In this document: positions 1 through 11,700 of the stretch, one piece after another
Layout of the letters: every line of letters begins with the position of its first letter
Numbering within the stretch: the stretch's first letter is position 1
NCBI GenBank assembly: GCA_033297075.1
Contig: MU858075.1
Coordinates: 132,446-196,445, forward strand
Origin: Rhypophila decipiens
Taxonomy: Eukaryota; Ascomycota; Sordariomycetes; Sordariales; Naviculisporaceae
DNA length: 64,000 nt
Direction: 5' to 3'
Translations under genes and position numbers: made by a program
The notes under the pieces: model-generated
Databases searched by the model: none
Seen by the model: only the letters and a program-made list of their open reading frames with translations
Told to the model about the DNA's origin: nothing

Positions 1-1549
1 ACGATTACGGAGATTTCCTGGACGACAAGAGCATCACGGCTTTGGGTGTCTTGCAGACCATCGGTACTCTAATCCTGACACTCGAGAGCACGCCAGATGT
101 GCTCCTGCATATCGAAGGGGTCTTGATGCCCGTCATCCAGATTACTCTAGAGAACAAGCTATACGACCTTTACAATGAAGTCTTTGAGATCATTGATAGC
201 TGCACGTTTGCAGCCAAGCAGATATCTCCGACCATGTGGAAAGCATTCGAGCTGGTTCATGCCACTTTCAAGTCCGGCGCCGAGCTTTACCTCGAGGACA
301 TGCTGCCCGCGCTGGACAATTTCGTCCAATATGGCGCACCACAGCTTGCTCAGAGCCCACAATATGTCGAAGCGCTCTTCTCTATGGTGTCAGACATGTT
401 CACGGACGCCAAAGTTGGCGGCGTTGATAGGATCTGCGCCTGCAAGCTCGCCGAGGCTATGATGCTCAGTCTCCGCGGTCACATCGACGGCTGCGTCCAG
501 GGCTTCATAACCATGGCGATGGGTGTGCTCGCGACGCAAGAAGTCAAGATCAAGTCCTACAGGATTCATCTCATGGAGATGATTATCAACGCCATATACT
601 ACAACCCTATCCTCACGCTCCAGGCTCTCGAACTGCAAGGCTGGACCAACAAGTTTTTCAGCCTTTGGTTTGGCAGCATGACCTCATTTTCGCGTGTCCA
701 CGACAAGAAGCTCTGCATCATGGCTATCGTATCGCTGCTGAATATCCCAGCAGACCAGATCCCTGCCAGCGTGTCTGTTGGGTGGCCGAGACTGCTTCAG
801 GGCATCACTACCCTCTTCAGCACCCTCCCAGCCGCCATGAAGAACCGCGAAGAAGCTCTCAAGGATGATTTCCATCTCGAATCTGGAGGCTACGGGTACG
901 ACGATGACGATGAAGAGTGGGCGGGCGATGATGGAAATTGGAACGAGGAGGCAGACGAGGAAGAGGAAACAAGCGATGCCAAAGACGAAAGCACCGCCTA
1001 CCTGGAGTTCCTCAACGAGGAGGTAAGATCCCACAGAGTGATCGCCATGACGTACCTCCTTGTCAAGCTGAGTTGACACAAGGATGCTTCAGATCCGGAA
1101 CCTTGCTAACGAACATCTAAATCAGGCACAAAAGTTCGGCTCTGCTGAAGCTGAGATGTCCGAGGAGGAGCTTGGCGAGGACAGCGTCCTTCTCGAGTCG
1201 CCTCTCGACAAGCTTGACCCCTACACCGCCTTCCGAAGCTCACTCATGAGTAAGTATCTGGCCCTTTCATTGTGGCAGACGTAGCGAAAAAAGAATGGCC
1301 GGAATTTGGTGCAGAGCCCCGCCAAACAGCGGCCATTTATTTTTCGCTGTGCCTGTGTGGTTAGGCTATGGCTAATGTTGAGCAGAATTGCAACAAGAAC
1401 AACCGCAGTTCTACACCACCCTTACATCCCACCTATCCGCCGAGGAGCAGAGCATCATCACCGGCGTGTGCCAACAGGCCGATGCACAAGCTGTTCTAGC
1501 TCACCAAGCCGCTGCCCACATCGGTGCACCTCTGAATGGAGCCCTCTAG
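1..1549 (+). CDS. Importin-beta family karyopherin (importin-7/8, Nmd5/Sxm1 type), C-terminal part
   Basis: Partial gene whose reading frame is already open at base 3. The importin-7/8 family carries cargo through the nuclear pore in a RanGTP-dependent way; only the C-terminal HEAT-repeat region (about 435 residues) is present. Three exons: 1-1022, 1126-1249 and 1386-1549. Intron 1 (1023-1125) starts GTAAGA and ends CAG, phase 0; intron 2 (1250-1385) starts GTAAGT and ends CAG, phase 1. Helical repeat sequence fills the first 275 or so residues. A very acidic Asp/Glu stretch (about bases 895-985) follows, as is usual near the C-terminus of Nmd5/Sxm1 and human importin-7/8. The last exon encodes a Gln-rich tail ending at TAG 1547-1549. 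The assignment rests on recognising the family's C-terminal pattern. Nmd5 and Sxm1 cannot be told apart from this fragment. Confidence 0.82.
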
Positions 1550-2063
1550 GGCGCCTCTGCTCAGATGCGTGATATACCAATGAATGCCGCTCTCCATTTG
1601 CAGATTCGAGGAGAGTTTGATATGACATGTATCCAAAATACCCCCTTGCCCTTTGCCTTAATTAACCGTTTGGTTCCCGGCGACCATTGGCCCAATCGGT
1701 TACAAGTGTACCGAGATGCCAAACATTACGTTGCCATGGAGAGGATAAAGATGGAGAGGAGAAAGAACCGAGGTGCTGCGGGAGTTGAGCGGCAGCACAG
1801 GCGAAGGATGACAACCCTATTTCAATAGGTTGATAAGCGCATGGGGTGGTGAGAAATTACTGTGAGACAACATTGCATAGCATCTGCCATGACGGATCTC
1901 GCGGCGTCATGTTCCATCCTCTATATACACTGAGAGTGCAAGCGAATGCACCGTACTGGAGAATCCGGGATTGGTCGTGTGAGGATGCTGTTTTCGAGCG
2001 AAGACCCCCCGGCCCCTTCAAAAAAGACAGATCTCCTTTTGATATCAAGTTAGCGAATAAATA
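1550..2063. other. 3' flank of the importin gene, no gene seen
   Basis: About 510 bp between the importin stop codon and the inverted-repeat element. Short open frames occur on both strands, but none has a convincing ATG, splice signals or protein-like composition. Probably 3' UTR followed by spacer. Confidence 0.6.
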
Positions 2064-2093
2064 GGCGCCTAATATACAGGCACCACTACTCTT
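2064..2093 (+). repeat. Left terminal inverted repeat
   Basis: Pairs with 2647-2673. A partly similar second copy of its inner part (ATATACAAGCACCA) follows at about 2095-2108, so the left end carries a sub-terminal doublet. Confidence 0.8.
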
Positions 2094-2132
2094 ATATACA
2101 AGCACCAGTCCAATTTGACTTTCCAGACCAGA

Positions 2133-2646
2133 GGTATTTATTCGAGCCAGTCAAGGCATTTATTCGACCTACTTAAGGCATTTATTCGACCTAGTTAAGG
2201 CATTTACTCTAACCAGTCAAGGTATTTATTCGAGCCAGTCAAAGCATTTATTCGGGCCAGTTAAGGCATTTATTCGAGTCAGTCAAGGCATTTATTCAAG
2301 ACGGTCGAAGATATTTATTCGAGCGAATCGAAGGCATTTATTCCATTATTGGAAGTCTAGTCAAGGCATTTGTTCCAGTCCAGTCAAGGCATTTATTCCA
2401 ATATCGGAAGTCCAGTCGAGGCATTTCTTCGAGCTAGTTAGAACATTTATTTGAGCCAGTTAAGGTATATATTCCAGTCTAGTCAAAGCATTTATTCCAG
2501 TCCAGTCAAGGTATTTCTTCCAGGCCAATCAAGGCATTTATTTCAGTCTAATCAAGGCATTTATTCGAGCCAGTTAATGCATTTATTCCATCCAGTTAAG
2601 CCATTTATTCCAGTCTAGACTATCCAGTCAAGGCATTTATCCCAAC
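2133..2646. repeat. Minisatellite array, about 22 units of 22-23 bp
   Basis: Head-to-tail units close to GGCATTTATTCGAGCCAGTC followed by AA. Three units are longer (about 32 bp) through small insertions before the AGTCCAGTCAA part. Most differences between units are C/T or G/A transitions. The array fills the space between the two inverted repeats. Confidence 0.93.
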
Positions 2647-2673
2647 AAGAGTAGTGCCTGTATATTAGGCGCC
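2647..2673 (-). repeat. Right terminal inverted repeat
   Basis: Reverse complement of the left end at 2064-2093, with 3 bases missing next to the TAGTG motif. Followed by AATA, the candidate target-site duplication. Confidence 0.8.
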
Positions 2674-5600
2674 AATATGTATACTCTCTTCGTTGTCAAG
2701 AGAGCTTTGGAGGGCGCCTTGATTGTATCCACTTAGGATTCCTTGGGTTGTTTTTGTCTGGTAGTTGGAAGAAGGGCTAGCGTGATGGATGGGAGAGCTG
2801 CTGATTTACACATATAGGTATATACTATTTCTATAGTTCGTCTGGGCAAGTCAACCATCTAGGTAGGCGGCTACTCATGGCGTGTGGACTCTTCTCACGC
2901 GGGTTTCTGTCACAGTGCTATATAGGAACAGCGATGCTGATACTGATACATGGACAAACATCTGTTCTCACAACTCTAAGCTCATGGTTTGTCGTTATAA
3001 GTGTAGACAACCTTGACCGGTCAGGGCCTTTCTTAGTTTATTGCCTTTAATTCGACAGTTTGCAGTCTTCTAGAACTAGCTACTAACACTCAACTTGTTG
3101 ATCTTGCCGAATTGTGCATACACGGGTAACAACACATGCAAGTTGTGTTGCAATGACCTGAATCTCATTTCCGTTCGGCTCGCTGCTGACATACACATGT
3201 AGAGAAACCCGGGGAAAGGGTGGGTAGGCGGGGATGACAATGAGATGTCATTCTACCAACGGACAACCATTTTTGTGCTTACTGGACTCTTCTACAGGCC
3301 CGGTCGTCGAGATACTTCCAAGCTGGGAATAGCACCACAGTCACTGTGTTTATTGCCATACCTCGCCGAGTCTATCCTATTCCGTTCACCCATCATGTTT
3401 CTGACCTTTTATATATCACTACTACACCATCTCGGTCTTGCAATACATATCACGACACGAGAATCTCTCCTCCACCCATTTCCTCAACTATCAGGTCTAT
3501 ATATAGCATAAGCATGCTCCATCATGATACTCCTTCGAACCTCTGTTGGATTAGAGGACGGTCCGAGAAACCACGACCCCGGCGGATGACCTGTCATGAA
3601 GCCGGACAGCATAGATACATGCGGGGGTACGTACATTGTCTACGGGACTCAAGAACCTAAGATACCTACCTATTCTGCTGTAGCTCCAACATCGTAGGTA
3701 CATACATCTACGTCCACAGTCCGCACCTAGGTTCGAGACAGACATCTTGGGCGAGTCAGCATCGCGGTGATGAGACCGGGCAACACCTTCCTGTTGCATG
3801 CGCCTCGGCTCTATTACGTGTGTATTGTCGTCCTTCTCTGGGCCACATTACGTACTCGGCTTGGCTTTGCCGAACTGGCTGGCTTCTAGAAGCACGGAGA
3901 GAAGCACCCGTGGAAGAAGTTAATTATGTGGGGAAGAGAAAGAAGGCGTGGAAGGGTTGGGACTTTGGATGGAAACCCTTTCCATCACCCACAGAAATGT
4001 GCCACAGTACGATACTTAACGTCATATCATGCCACTGAGTGGCACTTCAAACCTTCCAGTCGTAGGGTAGTGTACTGTGGATATCCTGAACCATATGATC
4101 GGAATCTCGGATCCCGGCGCCAAAAAGCCAAAATCAGGGTCCAGGTGACCAGATTGGTGAGATGACCGGATCAATCATCAAAACGTAACGGTCTGACATG
4201 TCAACTGGTCTGGCTGCAACTCTACCATCATGGTGGGATACCATGACGTCAAGGGACCACCTCTTGATGAACCCAACCTTGCCACAGAATGGAAGTAAAC
4301 AAATTTGAGTGAGACCCAAAGAATACGAAACCGAAATACGTATTATAGGGCCTATAGGTTAAAGTTATCCGTACGATTACGACATGAACGGTGGATCGAC
4401 TTCTCTGACCGAGGCGGCAAGGGCCTCAACCACCCAACGGAAAGGAATATTATCACTAACATCCACCAACCCATCGATCGCCTCCTTATGTCCACATGGC
4501 TGAATCTTCTTTAGGAATACATCTTTACACGTACTGATATGCCTTACCCCATGCTCATAGCAAGCAAAGGGAGAAGAAAGGTACGAAAAGTTGAGCACCT
4601 CAATTCCTGACCTCGCCGATTTACCGAGCTGGGAAGGTCGCCGCCGTATTGCTTGTTAACATTTCGCTCACCTTCTCCGAAGCCGATCAGAGAGACCCGG
4701 GAAATTCACCGAGACACGGAGATAACAGCCCAGGACAGGCGAATATACAACAGCTCTCTGCTCCTGCCCCTCCCTACCTTACTGCTCCAAAGCACAAAGA
4801 AGGATCGGAAAAGCGGAAGGTCGGATAAGTAACAAACAATGGGCGTTTGGATTATTAATTCAACAAAGACGAATTTAGGAGGAGAGTCGAAACATCAAAC
4901 ATAGCTCAGAGAAAATTCTAACATTGATGTACTTACCTGGTACGTACATGCTTGCTCATCAACAAAGACAAAACAAAACGGCAAAGGGGGCAAAAAGGGG
5001 TCCCAATCGGCAATTAGTAATTAGACATTTTGTACGTGTACCTATCAACGAGAACGTACCTAGGTCCAATGAGATCAGTAACCGACGTACATGAGATGAA
5101 TGGGGAAAGAACGAGGACCTGAAACAGGAATTCTCAAACAAAGCAACGTCGCCGCCGCCGCCGAAGCATGACATCAAGGAAAAACATCAAGAGATAAAGT
5201 CAAATGATTAACTTGTAACAAAATTGTATTGACTATTTGCTGAGGGCTTTCGCCAGCCAGCCTTCGAATCTTCCACACTCAAGTATCTCTTGTTATTAAC
5301 AAGGTGGAATTACTATCTGATACCCTCCAACAATTCCTTTTCTTGCCTCTGTCTGATCTTCCTTCCTAGGCCCATGCTTTCTTTTTACAAACCACGGATT
5401 AATAAAACTTATAAGTACTATAATAGAAAAGAGCAAAAAAGTAAATAGAGAGCTTGATAAATGTGCTGATGATTCAGGGTAATAAAAGAAAGCCAAAGAC
5501 TAGATAAGAATCTACCTAGGCATGTTAGACAGAGTAACCGCCCGATAAGATAGAGGGTGTGATACTCCTCCCATGAGTAACTCCAAAAACGCCGTTGTAA

Positions 5601-6085
5601 TGTATGGGTAAAAAAAGCTATTAGCATGTAGAGGTTAAAAAGGTAGAAGAGAAATTGAATGCAAACGGCTATGACTGATGACTCCAACTTCTCCTTTGCT
5701 CTGCCAGTGGTTGTGAATTGCTCTCGTGCCCGATGAACCGTTCCGTTATTCATTTCCCACAAACGTACAAATGAGAATCCTTTTTCGTTACAAAAGTAAG
5801 GCCGAAAAGCGCCCCCGAGCCAGCCTGCTAGCCTTGTTCATGAACGAGCATCAACGTGTAACAAGTCCCTGACCCGGTTCTTCTGGAAATATATACTTTG
5901 GCCCGCCGTCGAATTACAACGATGTCGATGGTCCATGCTCAGTCCAAAAAGCACAAAGAAAGTAAGCACACTCGATAAATAGGTGCTAGCGTGGAAGGAT
6001 AGATATATGAGACCCTTGGGGTAATGGATAGTTGATCATGTCGTGTCTGTAGGGGATTTGAGGAGTCAAAGTTCGTTCGCCGTAT
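2674..6085. other. Intergenic spacer, no gene recognised
   Basis: 3.4 kb with only short, scattered open frames on both strands, mostly lacking an ATG and splice signals. It holds several TACCTA/TAGGTA motifs (for example 3663-3674 and 5055-5063) and a CCG run at 5152-5163. The last few hundred bases (about 5750-6085) are expected to include the 3' UTR of the kinase gene on the minus strand. A short minus-strand ATG frame at 5174 is too weak to call. Confidence 0.55.
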
Positions 6086-8556
6086 CTAGTATCCAGCACT
6101 TCCCGGCATCTTGCCTAGCGAATGGGTATTGTGGTCCTTCAGAGGAAGGTGGTTGTGGCAGAAGACCTTGCGCACATTTCCTCTGTTGAGACACGTCTTC
6201 TTGGACGCATCAATCGTTTTGGCCGGGTCGTCGTAACTCTCGAGCTGGCAGCATTCAATCTGCTTGACCCATCTGTTGTTGAGGACCTCGTTGATGGAGA
6301 TCCGCTTGTCTGGGTCGGGGTTCAGCATCTGCAGAAGAACGCGCCGCAGAGCAGGCGGTTTCACGCAAACGTCGAAAGCCTTGACCTTGGGGTAGTCGCC
6401 GTCGGTGAGGACCCGCTCCTCCGGGCTCAAATCGGCGTGCTTCTCGTCCCACTTCGCCCAGCCCTTGACCAAGGCGACGTAATTCACATGGGGCTTGGTT
6501 TTCGCCTCAGCATCTGCGCGTGCCCAGAGAGGTGCGCCGAATATGAGGTTGATCATGACAATGGCCGAGCTCCACACGTCCAGGCCACGAGGGTCGTAAT
6601 CGCCCTGCTTCTTCAGGACCTCGGGTGCAATATAAGGCTCACTCCCACAGATACCAGGAGCACAGCGGCGAATCTCGCCCATATTCCTGCCGCAGACGCC
6701 TCCCGACTCACGCAGGCCGGGGTGGCTGCCCGAAAAGACCTCGGAGACACCAAAGTCGGTAATCTTCAACTTGCTGTCGCTTGTGATGAGCAAGTTCTCG
6801 AGCTTGATGTCGCGATGGGCGATGCCGTTGGTGTGGAGGTAATTGACTCCCTGGATGAGCTGCTTGAACAGACATAGGCGGTCCTTTTCTCTGTCGTCTT
6901 TATTCAGGTACTTGCGATTGACCAAGCCATAGAGGTCGCCCTCAGAGCAGTATTCCATAACATGGTTCCACCTTCCGTGGTCTGTGCACAACCTGATGGT
7001 TTCCACGATGTTGGGATGATGTAAGCTCTTTGCGACGGTGAATTCCGACTTGATCTTTTTCTCGTACTCCTCTTTGGTTTCAGACGAAGATTTACCTCGG
7101 AACTCCTTGACGGCGTACAGCTCACCCGGGGATCCTTTGCGGACCATGAGGGTGACCTTGGACGTCGCCCCCTTGCCCAGATGTTTTCCGTGTCGACCCA
7201 GGAGCTTGTGCATATACTCGAATTCGGACTGGAGCTCCACAACATCGACGTGGAAATCATCTGGCAGGCTCAGGCTCATGCGACGGGCCTTGACGCCGGT
7301 GCCGGTCTCAGCGGGTAAGCCCCAAAATGCCCTTTCTACCGGGACCAGGTTATTCGGGTCCTCGGCGACAGGTTTCGTTTCTCCTCCCTTAGAGGAGTAG
7401 TCGAAACTGTTCGCCCTCCGGTGATGCGGTCTCGAGTGCCTGCTCTCTCCATTGGCGATGAAGTTGACAGCACGCGAGCGCAAGCTGAATCCGGTTGAGG
7501 CACGGGTCTTCTTTTTCTCGTAGAAGGCATCGGCGCCCGGAACCGTGGGCTTAGAGGCGTCCTCCTTGGATTTCACGGCCATTTCTAATGGTGAGCCCGG
7601 GGAAGGAGGAGAACTGGACCGGGTGGTAGCCGAGCTCTTGTTCATGGACCATCGGCGGGTAGGGGCTTTGCGGATGCCGTCATCGAGATTGATATCGGAG
7701 GCACCACTATCAGAGCTCAATCCAGGTTTATCCGCCGCCACTTGCGAGTTGGAGCGCTTGAAAAAAGCTAGACTCGACATTGTGCGCTTGAAGGTGAAAT
7801 TTGTCGCTGAGCCACGAGTGGAGCGCCTGGAAAGGGGGACGGGAGTTGGCTCCTGTTCGGGTGAGGGCGACGCAGGGGTGGGCGTGGCGGCAATTGGAGT
7901 CGTTTTGGAGTTTGGCGATGTCGAGGTCGTGCTAGACTTTCGGCCCGGAGTGGTGGCAGCAGCCGGTGCTGTTGTGTTCAGCAGCAAGTGCGGCTTGTCT
8001 GAGCCAACCGTGGAGAAAGTGGCGGGGTTGTGGACCGCTGACAGTGAATCGTGGGCATTAATGTCGTGATTTGTCAGAGCGCCAAAGTCCCGGGACTGCC
8101 GTCCGCTCACAGGCGTAATGGGTTCGTTGGCCGGCTCGCTTTCGGTCTCATCGCCCTCTTCCAAAATCGAGCTGGTCAAGTCTGTGGGGTAATGCCGGGG
8201 CGACGAAGAAAGACTCGAGATGGTTGAGTCGGATCGGGGTTGAGGAATGATGTTCTCTGGCGCTGCTAGGAAATTTGAGTTGGTTGCTGGTCTTGTAAAA
8301 ACAGCAGAAATTGAATAGGATGCGAATTTGAGGGTTCGACGAGTGCGAATTGAGGGAATTGAGTACAGTGAGGGGAACGGTGCGAGGATTGAGATGTGAA
8401 AATGAAGATGATGCAGTGTTGCGATCGAAACTTGGTTTGGGGAATGGGGGGGGGGGCAGAGTTCGGATTAAAAGGGACAAGGTACAGTGAAAAGCGCAGT
8501 TACGTACCTAGAGCACTGGCCTGTGAGGCAGCGGCAGCTAGCAGGGAAACCGCCAT
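6086..8556 (-). CDS. Serine/threonine protein kinase, HAL4/SAT4 (NPR/HAL5) family
   Basis: Predicted 714-aa kinase, two exons on the minus strand: 8556-8508 and 8181-6086. The long frame begins at TTG (8179) with no usable ATG, so the start was sought upstream. An ATG at 8556 opens 16 codons plus one base, then a GTACGT donor (8507). The acceptor CACAG at 8182 restores the frame in phase 1, leaving a 326-nt intron. Residues 1 to about 330 are Ser/Thr/Pro-rich and likely disordered. The catalytic domain has a Gly-rich loop (LGKGATSKV), AVKEF with Lys375, HRDIKLEN with Asp474, DFG with Asp492, and EPYIAPEVL. The C-terminal tail (HNHLPLKDHNTHSLGKMPG) is typical of fungal HAL4-like kinases. In yeast Hal4/Hal5 stabilise plasma-membrane transporters and regulate potassium uptake; the same role is inferred here. 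The family call is firm; the exon 1 call is moderate. Confidence 0.88.
8446..8456. repeat. Homopolymer G11
   Basis: Eleven consecutive G on the plus strand, inside the proposed first intron of the kinase gene (C run in the transcript sense). A length-variable tract is expected here. Confidence 0.9.
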
Positions 8557-8558
8557 TT

Positions 8559-8792
8559 TTAGGCCTTGTCGTCCAAGCTTAAGGTGTGGCTTGTGATTGG
8601 CTCGGCGTCCGACAAAAAGGAGATAAGACAGCAACCGACACTACCAAAAGTCGAAGTCGTACTGATGTCTGCTCCAAAGCTATTGTCCTGGTGAGGGCAA
8701 GCGGCATGTATGTAATTGATGGCTGACCGAGATTGAATGCTGGGACTGGTATTCAAAGGCTGGGTGGAATACGTCAGTCCTGGATCGGCCAT
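8559..8792 (-). other. Upstream ORF in the kinase leader (77 codons)
   Basis: A true ATG at 8792 opens a 77-codon frame that stops at TAA 8561-8559, two bases before the proposed kinase ATG at 8556. The peptide starts MADPGLTYST and shows no domain. Whether it lies in the mature leader depends on the unknown transcription start and on possible leader introns. If transcribed it would be placed to influence kinase translation through reinitiation. It may be chance. Confidence 0.35.
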
Positions 8793-11700
8793 TCAACAGG
8801 CCCGGCGGGTCCTCGTGGAGTAAAACGACGAACCTGAATTGCTGGGAACGCTAGAGGGTGGTTGGCTGGTTGAATGGTTTGCTGGAGGTGCGGAATAGCC
8901 TTGAATCGGGGCCAGGGAACAAAGAAAAAAGAACCCGGGTCGACAGAGACGACTAGAGTGGTAGAGCTGCAGTAGTAGTAAGGGGTCGGGGACCTTGGGG
9001 GACCAAGCAGCCTTGTGTGCGAGTTGTGTGAGAGCGGTTGTTGGTGACGGTTGTTGGTGTAAGATGGACCCAAGAAACTGGGTTTTGTTCAAGTTGCTGG
9101 AACCAGATGCAGAAGCTGTCAATCGGTGTTACCGATCACGCTCACTGAATCCCCGTCTGACAATCAAACTTTGTTGCACGCCAGAGCAGGTGAGCACACC
9201 TAAACTGCAGGTAGGGTAGGAGGGCAAAGGCACCCACACACCACCACCTTGATGAAGACGCTTAATCTCTGATTCGGGTCAGGAGAGGAAAGAAGCACCT
9301 CAACCTCACCGGACAGCCGATACTCGGTATAGTCGCGGGACTCAAGGCAGGTGAAGAGGACGCTCCCGGCCGGTGGACGACTCTAGACCGTTCTGGCTCA
9401 TCAAACCAACCCACTTTCTTTAATTACAGACCGGTCGGTGCAGGCTGTCGTCGCTTCTCTTGACTGCCACTGCTTGCTGATGTTGCTTTTTGCTGTTTCT
9501 GTTTCTGTTTCTGACTTGCCTTCAAGTTGGCTGACCAAGCAAAGAACTACCTTTTGGGGGGAAAAGAGTAGTAACTAGACGAGGGTCACCGGAAGGAAAA
9601 CACGTTTTATATAGTAAGCCGTTTCTTCCTGCCTTCGTTCGCCCAATCCACTCCAGTCCAGTCACAGTCCGTAAAGGTTTCGTTATGGCGTAAGTTCTGG
9701 TCGTGCTTGTCTCGGCGGACAATCGTAATGGCTCCTGCCAAGCCCTATATCTGATTTCTTTCCCGTAAGGCGAGATTTGTGTAGCCCTGCGCACCCCAAA
9801 GTGGCGTACTTGTAGTCCCTTGAAGACACGAAAAGCGGCCGAGATCTACAACAGTGAATGCCGGTGGTGGCTTCTCGCTCCTTGGCAACGTCGATTCCTA
9901 GGGACGAGGGGTCTCGGAAAGGGGGGACGAGAACAAAACAAAGCGAGAAAAGGGGGGGGGGACAATCCAGCTCTCAGATCGAAATGCCCAAGAGCACGGC
10001 GGCTATAATGTCATTGTAGGCTGGGCCTGAAGGATATCTTTGGAAGGATGTGAGTCTCGGTGATCTTGGGTCGGCAGAATCTTTGACGACTTTTGGAAAG
10101 AGAGAAGGAGAAAAGAAGAAAGAGGGCGAGGGGGAAAGTGCAGGCGTGGGTTGCTGAGGGTCTGTGAGGGTTTTGGGGCAATCCTGGGGATGGGGACATG
10201 AGCCCTGTTGGTGCCGGTGCCCTGTGAATGCTACGGGTGGACGGAGCAGTGGATCGTCTTTAGGTGCAGCAACAAGACCCCGTAGGCTCGATGCCGCTTG
10301 TCTCTTTTCAATTTCCTGCCTGCCTTTTTCCCTGCCCTCTGGCTCTGGGGACGGGCTTAGCCTGCTCTGCGCTTCCCTCGCTCCAGTCAGTCTTGTCTGT
10401 GTGTTGAGGGCGGGCGGGGGGCAGAAATGCGGGCAATGCGGCTTGGCTGCAACATCCACAGCAGCGAAATATCAGATAAATCATACCGTACCTGCGGGAT
10501 ACCAAGAGGTGTTACTGTGCTATACCTGTGGGAGCCGCCGTTCCCCAGGTTTTCCTAGGTATCAGAGACCATAAGCCAAGTAACCTAATGTCCTCACCCA
10601 GGTCCAAGCAAGTCTCCAGGTACATGGCACATAGTATGGGCAAGAGGGCAAGAGTACCTATAGGCCCGGTCATACCTGCTCGTACATGATGCCGTACCAG
10701 TACGGAATGTACCCTGTATCGGAGAGAGCAGGAACATGAAGATGCGTGCCCTCCCGGCTATGATTTGCTCGCCTGCCATAAGCCGTCCTGATCGGCCTGT
10801 CAGAGATCTTCTGTCCAGTGAGATGGGCGCCTCTCGCATCCACTTCTCATTTGGCCAGGGCAGTCTGGGTAACAAGTACTTTGGCCCATTCGGTGTCTGA
10901 CTTTGGAAACTGCCTGAATCGTGGGATACATGCACGTTACTGTACCTCCAAGATTACGACCGCCAAGGGTCCCACAGGATATCCATATCCCCCCAGCTCA
11001 AATCTTGCAATGAAGCGAGGCCGAGCAAAAAAGGTTGGCCACTGGGCCTTTCGGGGCAGACAAATACTATTCATCGCAAAAGCGTGAGGATGATTCGGAC
11101 ACTGAATCACTGGTATTACCTAAGGAAGCTGGGCGAGAGAAGCAATGTTGTTCTTGGTAGCCGCTTCTTTACATAACCCTTGAGAGGGTACGGTGACAAC
11201 GACTCCAAGAAAAGGTGGATGAAAGGAATCCAAGGTTGCAGCCGGCCAGTTATGCCATGGATCGTGGACCCTCCACTTCAGCAGCTCTATCCACGAGGAC
11301 AGCCGGGCAGCTGGCCGGAAGGGTTGAGATGTCATCATCCTACCGACCCTTGATGAGTCCCAGAAATCGTGATGCTCTCTCACTTCGATACCTCCCAAGT
11401 GGTGAGACCGCGAGAGCTCAAGATTGCTTTTTTCCTCTTTCCAGCTGATGTTGAATATGTACAAAGTGGCGTGATTTTCCCTCTAACCCTTTTCTCTCTC
11501 TTGCACGTTCCTCTGGTCTGCTAACATCGTCCAAAGTTGGGATGCGTTATTTTTGTTTAGTCGCGGCTGGATCAGGAATGGGTACATCCATATGATCTCA
11601 CCGCAACAACGAGGGGCAAAGCCACTGGATCTGAGTGCCCCAAAAAGGAGAGGACATGCCCCACCCCCACCAAGCGCCGAGAGGCTGGCAGAGAGAGGCG

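Larger units (their letters stand above)
2064..2673. mobile_element. MITE-like element with terminal inverted repeats and a minisatellite interior
   Basis: A 610-bp unit bounded by near-perfect inverted repeats. The left end (2064-2093) begins GGCGCCTAATATACAGGCAC. The right end (2647-2673) is its reverse complement apart from one 3-base gap. Outside the ends the same four bases, AATA, occur at 2060-2063 and 2674-2677, consistent with a 4-bp target-site duplication. The interior is almost wholly a tandem array of a 22-23 bp unit. There is no room for a transposase, so if mobile it would be non-autonomous. The family cannot be assigned from the sequence alone. The GGCGCC at each tip is itself palindromic, so the exact outer boundary could shift by a few bases. 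Confidence 0.65.

Noticed and set aside
2133..2646. CRISPR-like appearance of regular repeats
   Set aside because: Units abut with no unique spacers and the genome is eukaryotic; this is a minisatellite.
3714..3735. GGTTCGAGAC resembling a tRNA B-box
   Set aside because: No matching A-box or cloverleaf arms at the correct spacing.
6122..8069. Long plus-strand frames (251 and 174 codons) opposite the kinase gene
   Set aside because: They lie antisense to conserved kinase codons and have no domain or splice support; typical shadows of GC-rich coding sequence.
9064..9219. Plus-strand ATG frame (MDPRNWVLFK) ending at a CAG/GTGAGC donor
   Set aside because: No downstream exon could be matched and it overlaps the likely promoter of the kinase gene.
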